Source of the DNA: Spirochaetaceae bacterium
Lineage (GTDB): Bacteria > Spirochaetota > Spirochaetia > Treponematales > Breznakiellaceae
NCBI GenBank assembly: GCA_031279965.1
Contig: JAITHM010000157.1
Coordinates: forward strand, 1 to 19,581
DNA length: 19,581 bases
Direction: 5' to 3'
Part shown: positions 1 to 6,378 of the stretch, in pieces
Numbering within the stretch: position 1 is the stretch's first letter
Layout of the letters: the number at the start of each line of letters is the position of its first letter
Notes under the pieces: generated by a model
What the model was told of the DNA's origin: nothing
Databases searched by the model: none
What the model saw: the letters and a program-made list of their open reading frames with translations, nothing else
Translations under genes and position numbers: made by a program

Positions 1-2046
1 ATCGAAGCGTATGACCGGAGCAAAATTAGCGAGGCGGTGGGCAAGGCGTTCGCCGCGGTGCGCTCAGGAGAGGCGGCAAAACCTTACGACGAGGCGGGCG
101 AAAAACGGAAGATCGAGGCGCTTACCGCGGCGGTCGAGCAAAAAATCGAAGGGCTTATGGCGGCGCGGCACAAAAACTCGATACCGGCCATTGAGGAAAT
201 TCAGGATTTGGTCGAGACGGCCTTAATCGAAGCGCGGGAGACCGCCGTCGCCAAGGCGTATATCCTCTACCGCGCCCGCCACGAGGCTCTGCGCGACACG
301 AAAAAACTGATGCTGGACATTGACAGCACGATGGACGGCTACCTTAAGCAGTCCGATTGGCGCGTCAACGAGAACGCCAACGTCAACTATTCGCTCGGCG
401 GCCTGATCCTGCACAATTCCGGGAGCATCACCGCCAATTACTGGCTCAAAAACATTTACACGCCGGAAATTGCCGAGGCGCACCGGAACGCGGATTTTCA
501 CCTGCACGACCTTTCGATGTTCTCAGGCTACTGCGCCGGCTGGTCGCTCCGTCAGCTTATAAAAGAAGGACTCGGCGGGGTCTCGGATAAAATCACCTCG
601 AAGCCGGCGAACCACCTTTCCACGCTGATGCAGCAAGCGGTGAACTTCCTCGGCTGTCTGCAAAACGAATGGGCCGGCGCGCAGGCGTTCTCGTCATTCG
701 ACACCTACATAGCGCCGTTCGTCAAAGCCGACGACATGAGCGACAAAGAGGTAAAACAGTGCCTCCAGAGTTTTGTGTTCGGCGTGAACACGCCCAGCCG
801 CTGGGGCAGCCAGGCGCCGTTTACCAACATTACGCTGGACTGGACGGTGCCGCAGGACTTAAAAGACAAGCCGGCGGTCGTCGGCGGCAGGGAAATGCCG
901 TTTACCTACGGCGAATGCAAGCCGGAGATGGACCGGGTGAACCGGCTTTTTATCGAACTGATGCTTGCCGGAGACGCCGACGGGCGCGGTTTTCAGTATC
1001 CCATCCCGACGTACAACATTACGCGGGATTTTGACTGGGACAGCGACAACGCCCGCCTTCTTTTCGAGATGACCTCCCGGTACGGCACGCCGTATTTTCA
1101 GAACTTTGTGAACAGCGACCTTGACCCCGGCGACGTGCGCTCGATGTGCTGCCGCCTCCAGCTGGACAAGCGCGAACTGCGAAAACGCGGCGGCGGGCTT
1201 TTCGGCTCGGACGAACTGACCGGCTCGGTGGGGGTGGTAACGATCAATATGCCGCGCATAGGCTACCTCGCCAAAGACGAGGCGGATTTTTTCGCGCGGC
1301 TTGAGCGGCTTATGATTCTTGCCAAAGAGAGCCTGGTGATAAAGCGCAAGGTGGTAAGCCGGCTTTTGGAATCGGGGCTCTTTCCCTACACGCGCCGCTA
1401 TCTTGGCACGCTCAACAACCACTTTAACACGATTGGGCTTGTCGGGATGAACGAGTGCCTGCTTAACTTCCTTGGAAACGAGGTTACGATTGTAACGGCG
1501 GCGGGCCAGGCGTTCGCGCTTAAAACGCTTGAGTTTATGCGAAAAAAACTCGCCGACTTCCAGGAGGAGACCGGCGAGCTCTTCAATCTGGAGGCGACGC
1601 CCGCCGAATCGACCTCCTACCGGCTGGCAAAGCACGACAAAGAACGCTACCCCGCTATAATAGCCGCGGGCGCGGACGAGCCGTATTACACGAACTCGAC
1701 CCAGCTTCCGGTAATGGAGACCGAAGACATCTTTGACGCGCTTGATTTGCAGGAAAAACTGCAGACGACCTACACGGGGGGGACGGTGTTTCACGCCTTC
1801 CTCGGCGAGGCGATAGGCGACTGGAAAGTCTGCCGCAATCTGGTTAAAACGATGGCGGAGAATTACCGGATACCGTACTACACGATTTCGCCGACCTTCT
1901 CGGTGTGTCCGGTGCACGGCTATCTTCCCGGAGAGCATTTTTACTGCCCCAAGTGCAAGAGCGAGGTTGAGGAGGAACTGCGGCGGCGCATCGCCGATTT
2001 GGAAGCGGAACGCGAGGAGGCGCTGAAAGCGCACGCCGCCGCGTAA
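1..2046 (+). CDS. nrdD: Anaerobic (class III) ribonucleoside-triphosphate reductase, large part without glycyl-radical domain; 5' end off window
   Basis: The frame is open from base 1, so the start lies upstream; the ATG at 37 is internal. Residue numbers count from that ATG. The N-terminal ~90 residues are an ATP-cone (allosteric nucleotide-binding) domain. The ten-stranded barrel follows, with LHDLSMFSGYCAGWS (Cys166) and RSMCCRLQLD (Cys371/372), the places where the paired active-site cysteines of NrdD lie. Near the end is a zinc-site-like cluster, Cys624, His627, Cys637, Cys640. Class III enzymes reduce NTPs to dNTPs without oxygen, using a glycyl radical installed by NrdG. Normally the RVxGY radical loop follows directly after the CPKC pair; here the protein instead runs into a charged helix (about 641-666) and stops. 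The missing loop is in the next gene, 74 bases downstream. No nrdG is visible. Identity is very sure; the split is discussed in the findings. Confidence 0.95.
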   Translation: MEAYDRSKISEAVGKAFAAVRSGEAAKPYDEAGEKRKIEALTAAVEQKIEGLMAARHKNSIPAIEEIQDLVETALIEARETAVAKAYILYRARHEALRDTKKLMLDIDSTMDGYLKQSDWRVNENANVNYSLGGLILHNSGSITANYWLKNIYTPEIAEAHRNADFHLHDLSMFSGYCAGWSLRQLIKEGLGGVSDKITSKPANHLSTLMQQAVNFLGCLQNEWAGAQAFSSFDTYIAPFVKADDMSDKEVKQCLQSFVFGVNTPSRWGSQAPFTNITLDWTVPQDLKDKPAVVGGREMPFTYGECKPEMDRVNRLFIELMLAGDADGRGFQYPIPTYNITRDFDWDSDNARLLFEMTSRYGTPYFQNFVNSDLDPGDVRSMCCRLQLDKRELRKRGGGLFGSDELTGSVGVVTINMPRIGYLAKDEADFFARLERLMILAKESLVIKRKVVSRLLESGLFPYTRRYLGTLNNHFNTIGLVGMNECLLNFLGNEVTIVTAAGQAFALKTLEFMRKKLADFQEETGELFNLEATPAESTSYRLAKHDKERYPAIIAAGADEPYYTNSTQLPVMETEDIFDALDLQEKLQTTYTGGTVFHAFLGEAIGDWKVCRNLVKTMAENYRIPYYTISPTFSVCPVHGYLPGEHFYCPKCKSEVEEELRRRIADLEAEREEALKAHAAA

Positions 2047-2059
2047 AAGAAATGATTAG

Positions 2060-2091
2060 CGTCCGCCGGGCCGGCAACAGCGCGGCGGACG
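2060..2091 (+). other. GC-rich hairpin between the two parts of the split NrdD
   Basis: A perfect 9-bp inverted repeat (CGTCCGCCG at 2060-2068 and CGGCGGACG at 2083-2091) encloses a 14-base loop. It starts 14 bases after the nrdD stop codon and ends 29 bases before the next start. It is followed by an A-rich stretch, not T's, so it is not a typical intrinsic terminator. It could protect the upstream mRNA from 3' exonucleases or set the ratio of the two subunits; that is inference. Confidence 0.6.
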
Positions 2092-2108
2092 AAAAAATAT
2101 AAAATTAT

Positions 2109-2113
2109 AGGAG
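2109..2113 (+). promoter_or_regulatory. Strong Shine-Dalgarno for the glycyl-radical/redoxin gene
   Basis: AGGAG lies 7 bases before the ATG at 2121. It shows that the second half of the reductase is translated as a separate protein from its own start, not by frameshifting from nrdD. Confidence 0.8.
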
Positions 2114-2120
2114 ATATACC

Positions 2121-2633
2121 ATGAGAAACCTTGAGGAAATTGAAAAGGAACTCAGTGAGGCGCGGGAGGAATTGGCCAGAGCAAAGGGCGCACCCGCGGA
2201 GGTTTACAGCCGGATTGTAGGGTACTACCGTTCGGTTCGTAATTGGAATAAGGGCAAGCGGGAGGAGTACGGCGAGCGCAAGCTTTACGACGTGGACGGC
2301 TCGCTTGAGGGAGCGCCGGCGCGCTTTACGCCGGAGGAGGCCGCGCGGACTGAGGGCGCGGTAACGGAGGCGGCGGCGCAGCGGCTAATCCTCTTTACGC
2401 GCCCTGCCTGCCCTGCCTGCCCGGCGGCAAAAAAGGCGGCGGCGCAACTCAGCGTTCCGGTGGAAGTTATCAATGCTGATACTGACGAGGGACTCGCAGA
2501 GGCAACGCGCTACAATGTAATGTCTACGCCAACGGCTATTCTCCTTACCAAAGATGGCAAGGAGCTTGACCGTGCGCGCGACAGTGTGGCTATTGCAAAG
2601 CTAAATCGATATATTATGTCGAAAGCTGCATAA
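2121..2633 (+). CDS. Separate glycyl-radical domain of class III RNR fused to a thioredoxin/glutaredoxin-like domain
   Basis: 170 residues in three parts. Residues 1-23 are a charged, heptad-like helix. Residues 27-56 are the NrdD C-terminal radical loop, EVYSRIVGYYR followed by NWNKGKREEY, with Gly34 the expected glycyl-radical site. After a linker, residues 88-170 look like a redoxin: a beta strand, then CPAC (Cys97, Cys100) followed by Pro101 and a helix, and a cis-proline at STP (Pro137). The radical loop is normally the C-terminus of NrdD, and the upstream NrdD lacks it, so the two proteins must work together. The redoxin would be placed to re-reduce the active-site disulphide; some NrdD subtypes use thioredoxin or NrdH redoxins instead of formate (family knowledge). 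The strong RBS at 2109-2113 fixes the start. Base composition falls sharply inside the redoxin part. The domains are sure; the working model is inferred. Confidence 0.9.
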   Translation: MRNLEEIEKELSEAREELARAKGAPAEVYSRIVGYYRSVRNWNKGKREEYGERKLYDVDGSLEGAPARFTPEEAARTEGAVTEAAAQRLILFTRPACPACPAAKKAAAQLSVPVEVINADTDEGLAEATRYNVMSTPTAILLTKDGKELDRARDSVAIAKLNRYIMSKAA

Positions 2634-2718
2634 AAAGGGCGGGCTGAAGGTTCGTGAATAGAAAATAATGAACATCAAATCAACATTCAATATTCTGTTC
2701 TGCGCATCTGTAGTTTCT

Positions 2719-2743
2719 GCGGAGGGGTCGTTGGTCCCTCCGC
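2719..2743 (+). other. Hairpin in the leader of the omptin gene
   Basis: GCGGAGGG (2719-2726) pairs perfectly with CCCTCCGC (2736-2743) around a 9-base loop, 23 bases before the preferred ATG at 2767. There is no T-run after it. It could end transcripts from the RNR genes weakly, or shape the omptin 5' leader. Its presence also argues against starting the protein at the upstream ATG (2668). Confidence 0.45.
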
Positions 2744-2766
2744 CTTCGCGCCTTCGCTCTATCGTT

Positions 2767-3777
2767 ATGTCATTGCGCCGGTTTTTTTTTATCGTCCTGC
2801 TGATCAGCATATTTTTTCCTGTATTTGCCCAGACCGAAGAATCCTTTCATAGTGATGAGCGGGTTCCCCGTTCTTTTTTTCAGAATTATACGATTGCCCT
2901 GTCAACTTCAGCAGGAGCCTTGCTTGGCCGCAGTGAAGAAATTGTCTTTTGGGGCGAAAGCGACACATATTTAAGCCAGTTGTTGTGGGATATGCTCCCC
3001 GTATGGTATTTTGGCGTTTCATTTGAATTGGCTCCGGCAAATGAGCTTTTTCAAAATGATTTTTTTTTAATGCTCTCTCTACAGTCTGGCTTACCGGGCA
3101 AAAGCGGTGTTATGCAGGATCGTGATTGGATGCCGGGGAGCCAGACCTTTTCGGGAGAGCTTACTGATTTTTCAGAACATACCAACAAAACGCGGGGTCT
3201 CTTTATGCTGGAAGCGAAGACAGGATGGAATTTCCCGCTGGATCATTCCCTGGCATTGAGGCCGTACCTCAATCTGTCTTATTATTATTTTTCATTTGCG
3301 GCGCAGGACGGCTATGGAAAATATAAAAACTCTAACTGGCAAAACAAACCTTTTTATGGCGAAGTAATAACATATACACAGATATTTTTTGCGCTTTCCC
3401 CAGGAATCAGCGCTCTGCTGCCCTTTGGTAAATTCGGGATTGAATGGTTTGGTCATGCAGGATATGTGCTGTTTTTTGGTGATGAAGACAATCATATAAC
3501 AACAAAGACACAGTATCTTGATTCCGCATCGAAGGGACTGCTGATAGGCACAGGAATTAAATTCAGCATTCAGTTTGGCATGCGCTTTCAATGTTCTTTG
3601 TCTGCCGGTTATACAAATATCAGTTTGGTACGCGGACATGCTACAGCGCGCAGTACAGATACCGGCAAAACTAAGCCACAAGGCGAAATAGCCGGTGCCG
3701 GCCTTTCTCTTTTTAACTGTGCGCTTACCTTTACTTTTTTCAATGAGCCGCCGCAGAGCAGATCTCCGGGGTATTAA
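2767..3777 (+). CDS. Omptin-family outer-membrane aspartyl protease
   Basis: The start at 2767 gives 336 residues beginning with a clean signal peptide (basic MSLRR, a hydrophobic stretch, cleavage probably at FPVFA/Q). The frame is open upstream to an ATG at 2668, but that would add 33 residues before the signal peptide. No good Shine-Dalgarno is visible at either. The mature part has alternating hydrophobic/polar strands rich in Tyr, Phe and Trp, as in beta barrels. Omptin landmarks are present: YLSQLLWDMLPVW early, then GVMQDRDWM with Asp118 and Asp120 (matching Asp83/Asp85 of OmpT), and later DEDNH with Asp241 and His243 (matching Asp210/His212). All four catalytic residues are therefore kept. 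Omptins cleave peptides, often at basic residues, at the cell surface. The substrate here is unknown. GC content is much lower than in the upstream RNR genes. Confidence 0.85.
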   Translation: MSLRRFFFIVLLISIFFPVFAQTEESFHSDERVPRSFFQNYTIALSTSAGALLGRSEEIVFWGESDTYLSQLLWDMLPVWYFGVSFELAPANELFQNDFFLMLSLQSGLPGKSGVMQDRDWMPGSQTFSGELTDFSEHTNKTRGLFMLEAKTGWNFPLDHSLALRPYLNLSYYYFSFAAQDGYGKYKNSNWQNKPFYGEVITYTQIFFALSPGISALLPFGKFGIEWFGHAGYVLFFGDEDNHITTKTQYLDSASKGLLIGTGIKFSIQFGMRFQCSLSAGYTNISLVRGHATARSTDTGKTKPQGEIAGAGLSLFNCALTFTFFNEPPQSRSPGY

Positions 3778-3817
3778 ATCCCCTCATGTGTGTAGAAGAT
3801 AAACGGCTATGCCGGTT

Positions 3818-4981
3818 TTAAACCGGTTCCAATGCGTCTGTTTTCGCTAAACGGATAAGTGCTTTTTCGGCGAGAGCGGCAAGGAGCTCGGCAGCGCTGC
3901 CAAGATGGGTGGTATGGGCGTTAAACGCAGGGTGATGAAGGCCGTGGGGACTGTCCACACCAAAATTAATAAAAACACCAGGGATTTTTTGCTGATAAAG
4001 AGCAAAATCCTCACCAGCCATTGTTGGAGTATATTCTGTTACGTTTAATCCAAGGCCTTGCGCTGTCTCAGCGGCAAAACGGGTAAGATCGCGGTTATTG
4101 TTTGTCGCCGGAGCATCCATCCACCAGTTGATCGCTGCGTCAAGGTTGTGGGTTAGTTTAATGCCCGCGCATAATTCGCACAGCCTGTCTGCAACAAATT
4201 GCGCCTTCTCAACAGAAAGCGCCCGTATTGTGCCCTCAATAAGTGCTTCGCCTGGTATTACATTCCACGTAGTGCCCGCCGCAATATGGGTAAAGCTAAG
4301 TACAACTGCATCAAACGGGTCACAGTTCCTGCTTACAATAGACTGCGCAGATGTTATCAATGCCGCCGTGGCGGTAATGGGATCGCGGCTTTGATGTGGC
4401 AGCGCCGCATGCCCGCCGGTTCCTGTAATTTTGATATTGAAGGCCAGAACAGCGGCAAAGGTGCCCCCCGCTTTAAGCGCAACAACACCGCTCGGATAGT
4501 TGGGAGCAACATGCAGTCCATAGATTTCACGCACCTCGTCAAGAACGCCTGTTTTAAGCACTGTTGCCGCCCCGCCGGAAGCTTCTTCAGCAGGCTGAAA
4601 AACAAGTACCACATCACCTTGAAGCTTTTGCCGGCGTTCTTTGAGCAGCAATGCCGCCCCAATCAGCGCCGCGCTATGAAAATCATGGCCGCAGGCATGC
4701 ATTACGCCGATATTGCACGACGCATATTCAAGCCCGCTTGCTTCGTGAATAGAAAGTGCATCGATATCGGCACGGAGTGCGACGCATTGTCCCGGCTGGC
4801 CTCCGTTCAGGCGCGCGACAATGCCCGTCGCAAGACCCGTATTCAGCACATCAATAGAGGCCGCTTCAAGTGCCGCGCGAAGATACGCTGTTGTTTCAAA
4901 TTCTGCAGTGCTTAATTCAGGATGACTGTGCAGCCAGCGGAAATGCTCTTCAAGAATTGTCTGGAGCGCGCTGCCGGTCAT
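3818..4981 (-). CDS. M20 family metallo-amidohydrolase (hippurate / N-acyl-amino-acid hydrolase type)
   Basis: 387 residues, the usual length for M20D amidohydrolases. Metal-binding motifs are complete: HACGHD (about 95-100, with Cys97 and His99), Glu132-Glu133 in QPAEEASGG, His157 in YGLHVAP, TGTGGHAALPH in the dimerisation domain, and MAGEDF plus GLHHPAF at the C-terminal end. These enzymes remove acyl groups from amino acids or related amides in the cytoplasm; close relatives include hippurate hydrolase, indole-acetyl-amino-acid hydrolase and N-acetyl-diaminopimelate deacetylase. The exact substrate cannot be told from sequence. Its ATG overlaps the stop of the upstream decarboxylase gene (ATGA), so translation is coupled. 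It is the last gene of the atpDC unit and converges on the omptin gene, with 40 bases between the stops. Confidence 0.9.
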   Translation of the reverse strand: MTGSALQTILEEHFRWLHSHPELSTAEFETTAYLRAALEAASIDVLNTGLATGIVARLNGGQPGQCVALRADIDALSIHEASGLEYASCNIGVMHACGHDFHSAALIGAALLLKERRQKLQGDVVLVFQPAEEASGGAATVLKTGVLDEVREIYGLHVAPNYPSGVVALKAGGTFAAVLAFNIKITGTGGHAALPHQSRDPITATAALITSAQSIVSRNCDPFDAVVLSFTHIAAGTTWNVIPGEALIEGTIRALSVEKAQFVADRLCELCAGIKLTHNLDAAINWWMDAPATNNNRDLTRFAAETAQGLGLNVTEYTPTMAGEDFALYQQKIPGVFINFGVDSPHGLHHPAFNAHTTHLGSAAELLAALAEKALIRLAKTDALEPV

Positions 4982-5940
4982 AAAAAGCCCCGAAAGTACG
5001 CGATAGTTTCTTTAAGGCCATCTTCCAGCGAAATTTTGGGCGACCAGCCCAATTCATTGCGGGCAAGGGTAATGTCTGGTTTGCGTTGTTTGGGGTCATC
5101 TTGCGGTAATGCCCGAAAGACTAATTTTGACGAACTGCCGGTAAGACAGAGCACTTTATCGGCAAGTTCGAGCATGCTAAACTCACCCGGATTCCCAATA
5201 TTTACCGGGCCGCTAAAACCGGCGGGGGAATCCATCATCAGCAAGACAGCATCAATAAGGTCATCAACATAACAAAATGAGCGGGTTTGTTCCCCATTAC
5301 CATAAATTGTTATGTCTTCTCCGCGGAGGGCTTGCATGATAAAATTGCTTACAACACGGCCGTCGTCAGGATGCATGCGCGGCCCATACGTATTAAAAAT
5401 CCGTATAATTTTTATATCAACATTATTCTGGCGGTAATAATCAAAAAACAGCGTTTCCGCACAGCGTTTACCTTCGTCATAGCAGGAACGCAGACCAATT
5501 GGATTTACATTTCCCCAGTAGTCTTCTGTTTGAGGGTGCACCACCGGGTCACCATAAACTTCACTTGTAGATGCCTGTAATATACGTGCATGAAGCCGTT
5601 TTGCAAGCCCCAACATATTAATAGCGCCGTGCACACTGGTTTTAGTTGTTTGCACCGGATCATATTGATAATGCGGCGGACTTGCAGGGCAGGCAAAATT
5701 GTAAATACGATCAACTTCCGCATAATATGGGAAGGTCACATCATGCCGTACCAATTCAAAAAAAGGATTTTTCAAAAGATGCGCAATGTTTTTCTTCTGC
5801 CCGGTAAAAAAATTATCAAGACAAATACAATCAAAGCCGGCTTTTATAAGCCGGTCACACAGATGGCTGCCTAAAAATCCGGCCCCGCCTGTTACCAGCA
5901 TGCGGGGGACAAGGGCATAGCCACGATCACGTTTTATCAT
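4978..5940 (-). CDS. UDP-glucuronate decarboxylase (UDP-xylose synthase), extended SDR
   Basis: 320 residues. The Rossmann motif TGGAGFLGSH is at residues 17-26, the catalytic triad is in ASTSEVYGD (Thr125) and Tyr154-x3-Lys158 (YDEGK), and the family-typical NFACPASPPHYQYDP, RIFNTYGPRM and RKPDI segments are present. The whole set fits UDP-xylose synthase, which oxidises and decarboxylates UDP-glucuronate to UDP-xylose with bound NAD; a closely related NDP-sugar epimerase is the alternative. The product would feed surface glycans. About ten extra residues precede the Rossmann fold; the ATG at 5940 is backed by AAAGGA a few bases upstream. It lies 15 bases after atpC and overlaps the amidohydrolase by 4 bases, an odd pairing with ATPase genes. 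No other sugar-nucleotide genes are in the window. Confidence 0.88.
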   Translation of the reverse strand: MIKRDRGYALVPRMLVTGGAGFLGSHLCDRLIKAGFDCICLDNFFTGQKKNIAHLLKNPFFELVRHDVTFPYYAEVDRIYNFACPASPPHYQYDPVQTTKTSVHGAINMLGLAKRLHARILQASTSEVYGDPVVHPQTEDYWGNVNPIGLRSCYDEGKRCAETLFFDYYRQNNVDIKIIRIFNTYGPRMHPDDGRVVSNFIMQALRGEDITIYGNGEQTRSFCYVDDLIDAVLLMMDSPAGFSGPVNIGNPGEFSMLELADKVLCLTGSSSKLVFRALPQDDPKQRKPDITLARNELGWSPKISLEDGLKETIAYFRGFL

Positions 5941-5955
5941 TATTTATCCTTTAAT

Positions 5956-6366
5956 TTATCCGGCGGGTATCTGTGCCACAACGCGCAGGCGAGTTTCTGC
6001 CCGGACAAGCCTTTCTTTGGCGGCAACATGCTCAAACTTAAAAGTAGTACTTGCAAGCACGGATTCTGCATCGGTGCGTGCTGTCTCGGCACGTTCCCGG
6101 TCGATTTCTTCCGGCCATTCGGCGGCATCGGCAAGGAGCACCGTCTTATGGCGTTTTACCTCGATAATGCCATTGGCAATGAACGCCGTCTTCCATCCGT
6201 CCTTATCAAGAACACGAAGCACACTTGTTTTAACAGGAGCGGTAAAACAGCTGTGTCCTGCATAAATGCCTGCTTCGCCATCAGCAAGCATTACAATAAT
6301 TGCTTCAACATCTGTCGAAAAAAAAAGACGATAAGGAGTAAAAACCTCAAACTTAAAGAGCGCCAT
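5956..6366 (-). CDS. atpC: F-type ATP synthase epsilon subunit
   Basis: 136 residues. The N-terminal beta-sandwich of the family is seen in FKFEVFTPYRLFF, the DGEAGIYAGHSCFTAPVKT stretch and FIANGIIEVKRHKTVLLADAAEW. A charged C-terminal helical hairpin follows (EEIDRERAETARTDAES and after). Epsilon couples the central stalk to the membrane ring and can inhibit ATP hydrolysis. GAGG lies 7 bases before the ATG. The gene begins 12 bases after atpD, the usual D-C order. No gamma, alpha, delta or Fo gene follows; a sugar-nucleotide gene comes next. Confidence 0.9.
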   Translation of the reverse strand: MALFKFEVFTPYRLFFSTDVEAIIVMLADGEAGIYAGHSCFTAPVKTSVLRVLDKDGWKTAFIANGIIEVKRHKTVLLADAAEWPEEIDRERAETARTDAESVLASTTFKFEHVAAKERLVRAETRLRVVAQIPAG

Positions 6367-6378
6367 CCCGTACCTCAG

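Noticed and set aside
859..2034. A 391-residue open frame on the minus strand inside nrdD.
   Set aside because: It is the shadow of a GC-rich gene; it is basic and repetitive, with no recognisable domain.
2107..2123. The leader GGAGATATACCATG before the glycyl-radical gene equals the leader in common T7 expression vectors.
   Set aside because: The match is only 14 bases, both flanks are native RNR coding sequence, and no other vector part is present. Chance in an A/T-rich leader is the simplest reading.
2668..2766. Upstream in-frame ATG (2668) as the start of the omptin gene.
   Set aside because: It would place 33 residues before a clear signal peptide, and the stretch contains a stable hairpin.
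3812..3829. CCGGTTTTAAACCGG palindrome at the end of the M20 gene as a two-way terminator for the converging genes.
   Set aside because: The arms leave no room for a loop, and no T-run follows on either strand.
4199..4915. A 238-residue open frame on the plus strand inside the M20 amidohydrolase gene.
   Set aside because: It is opposite a gene with a complete family match and has no domain features.
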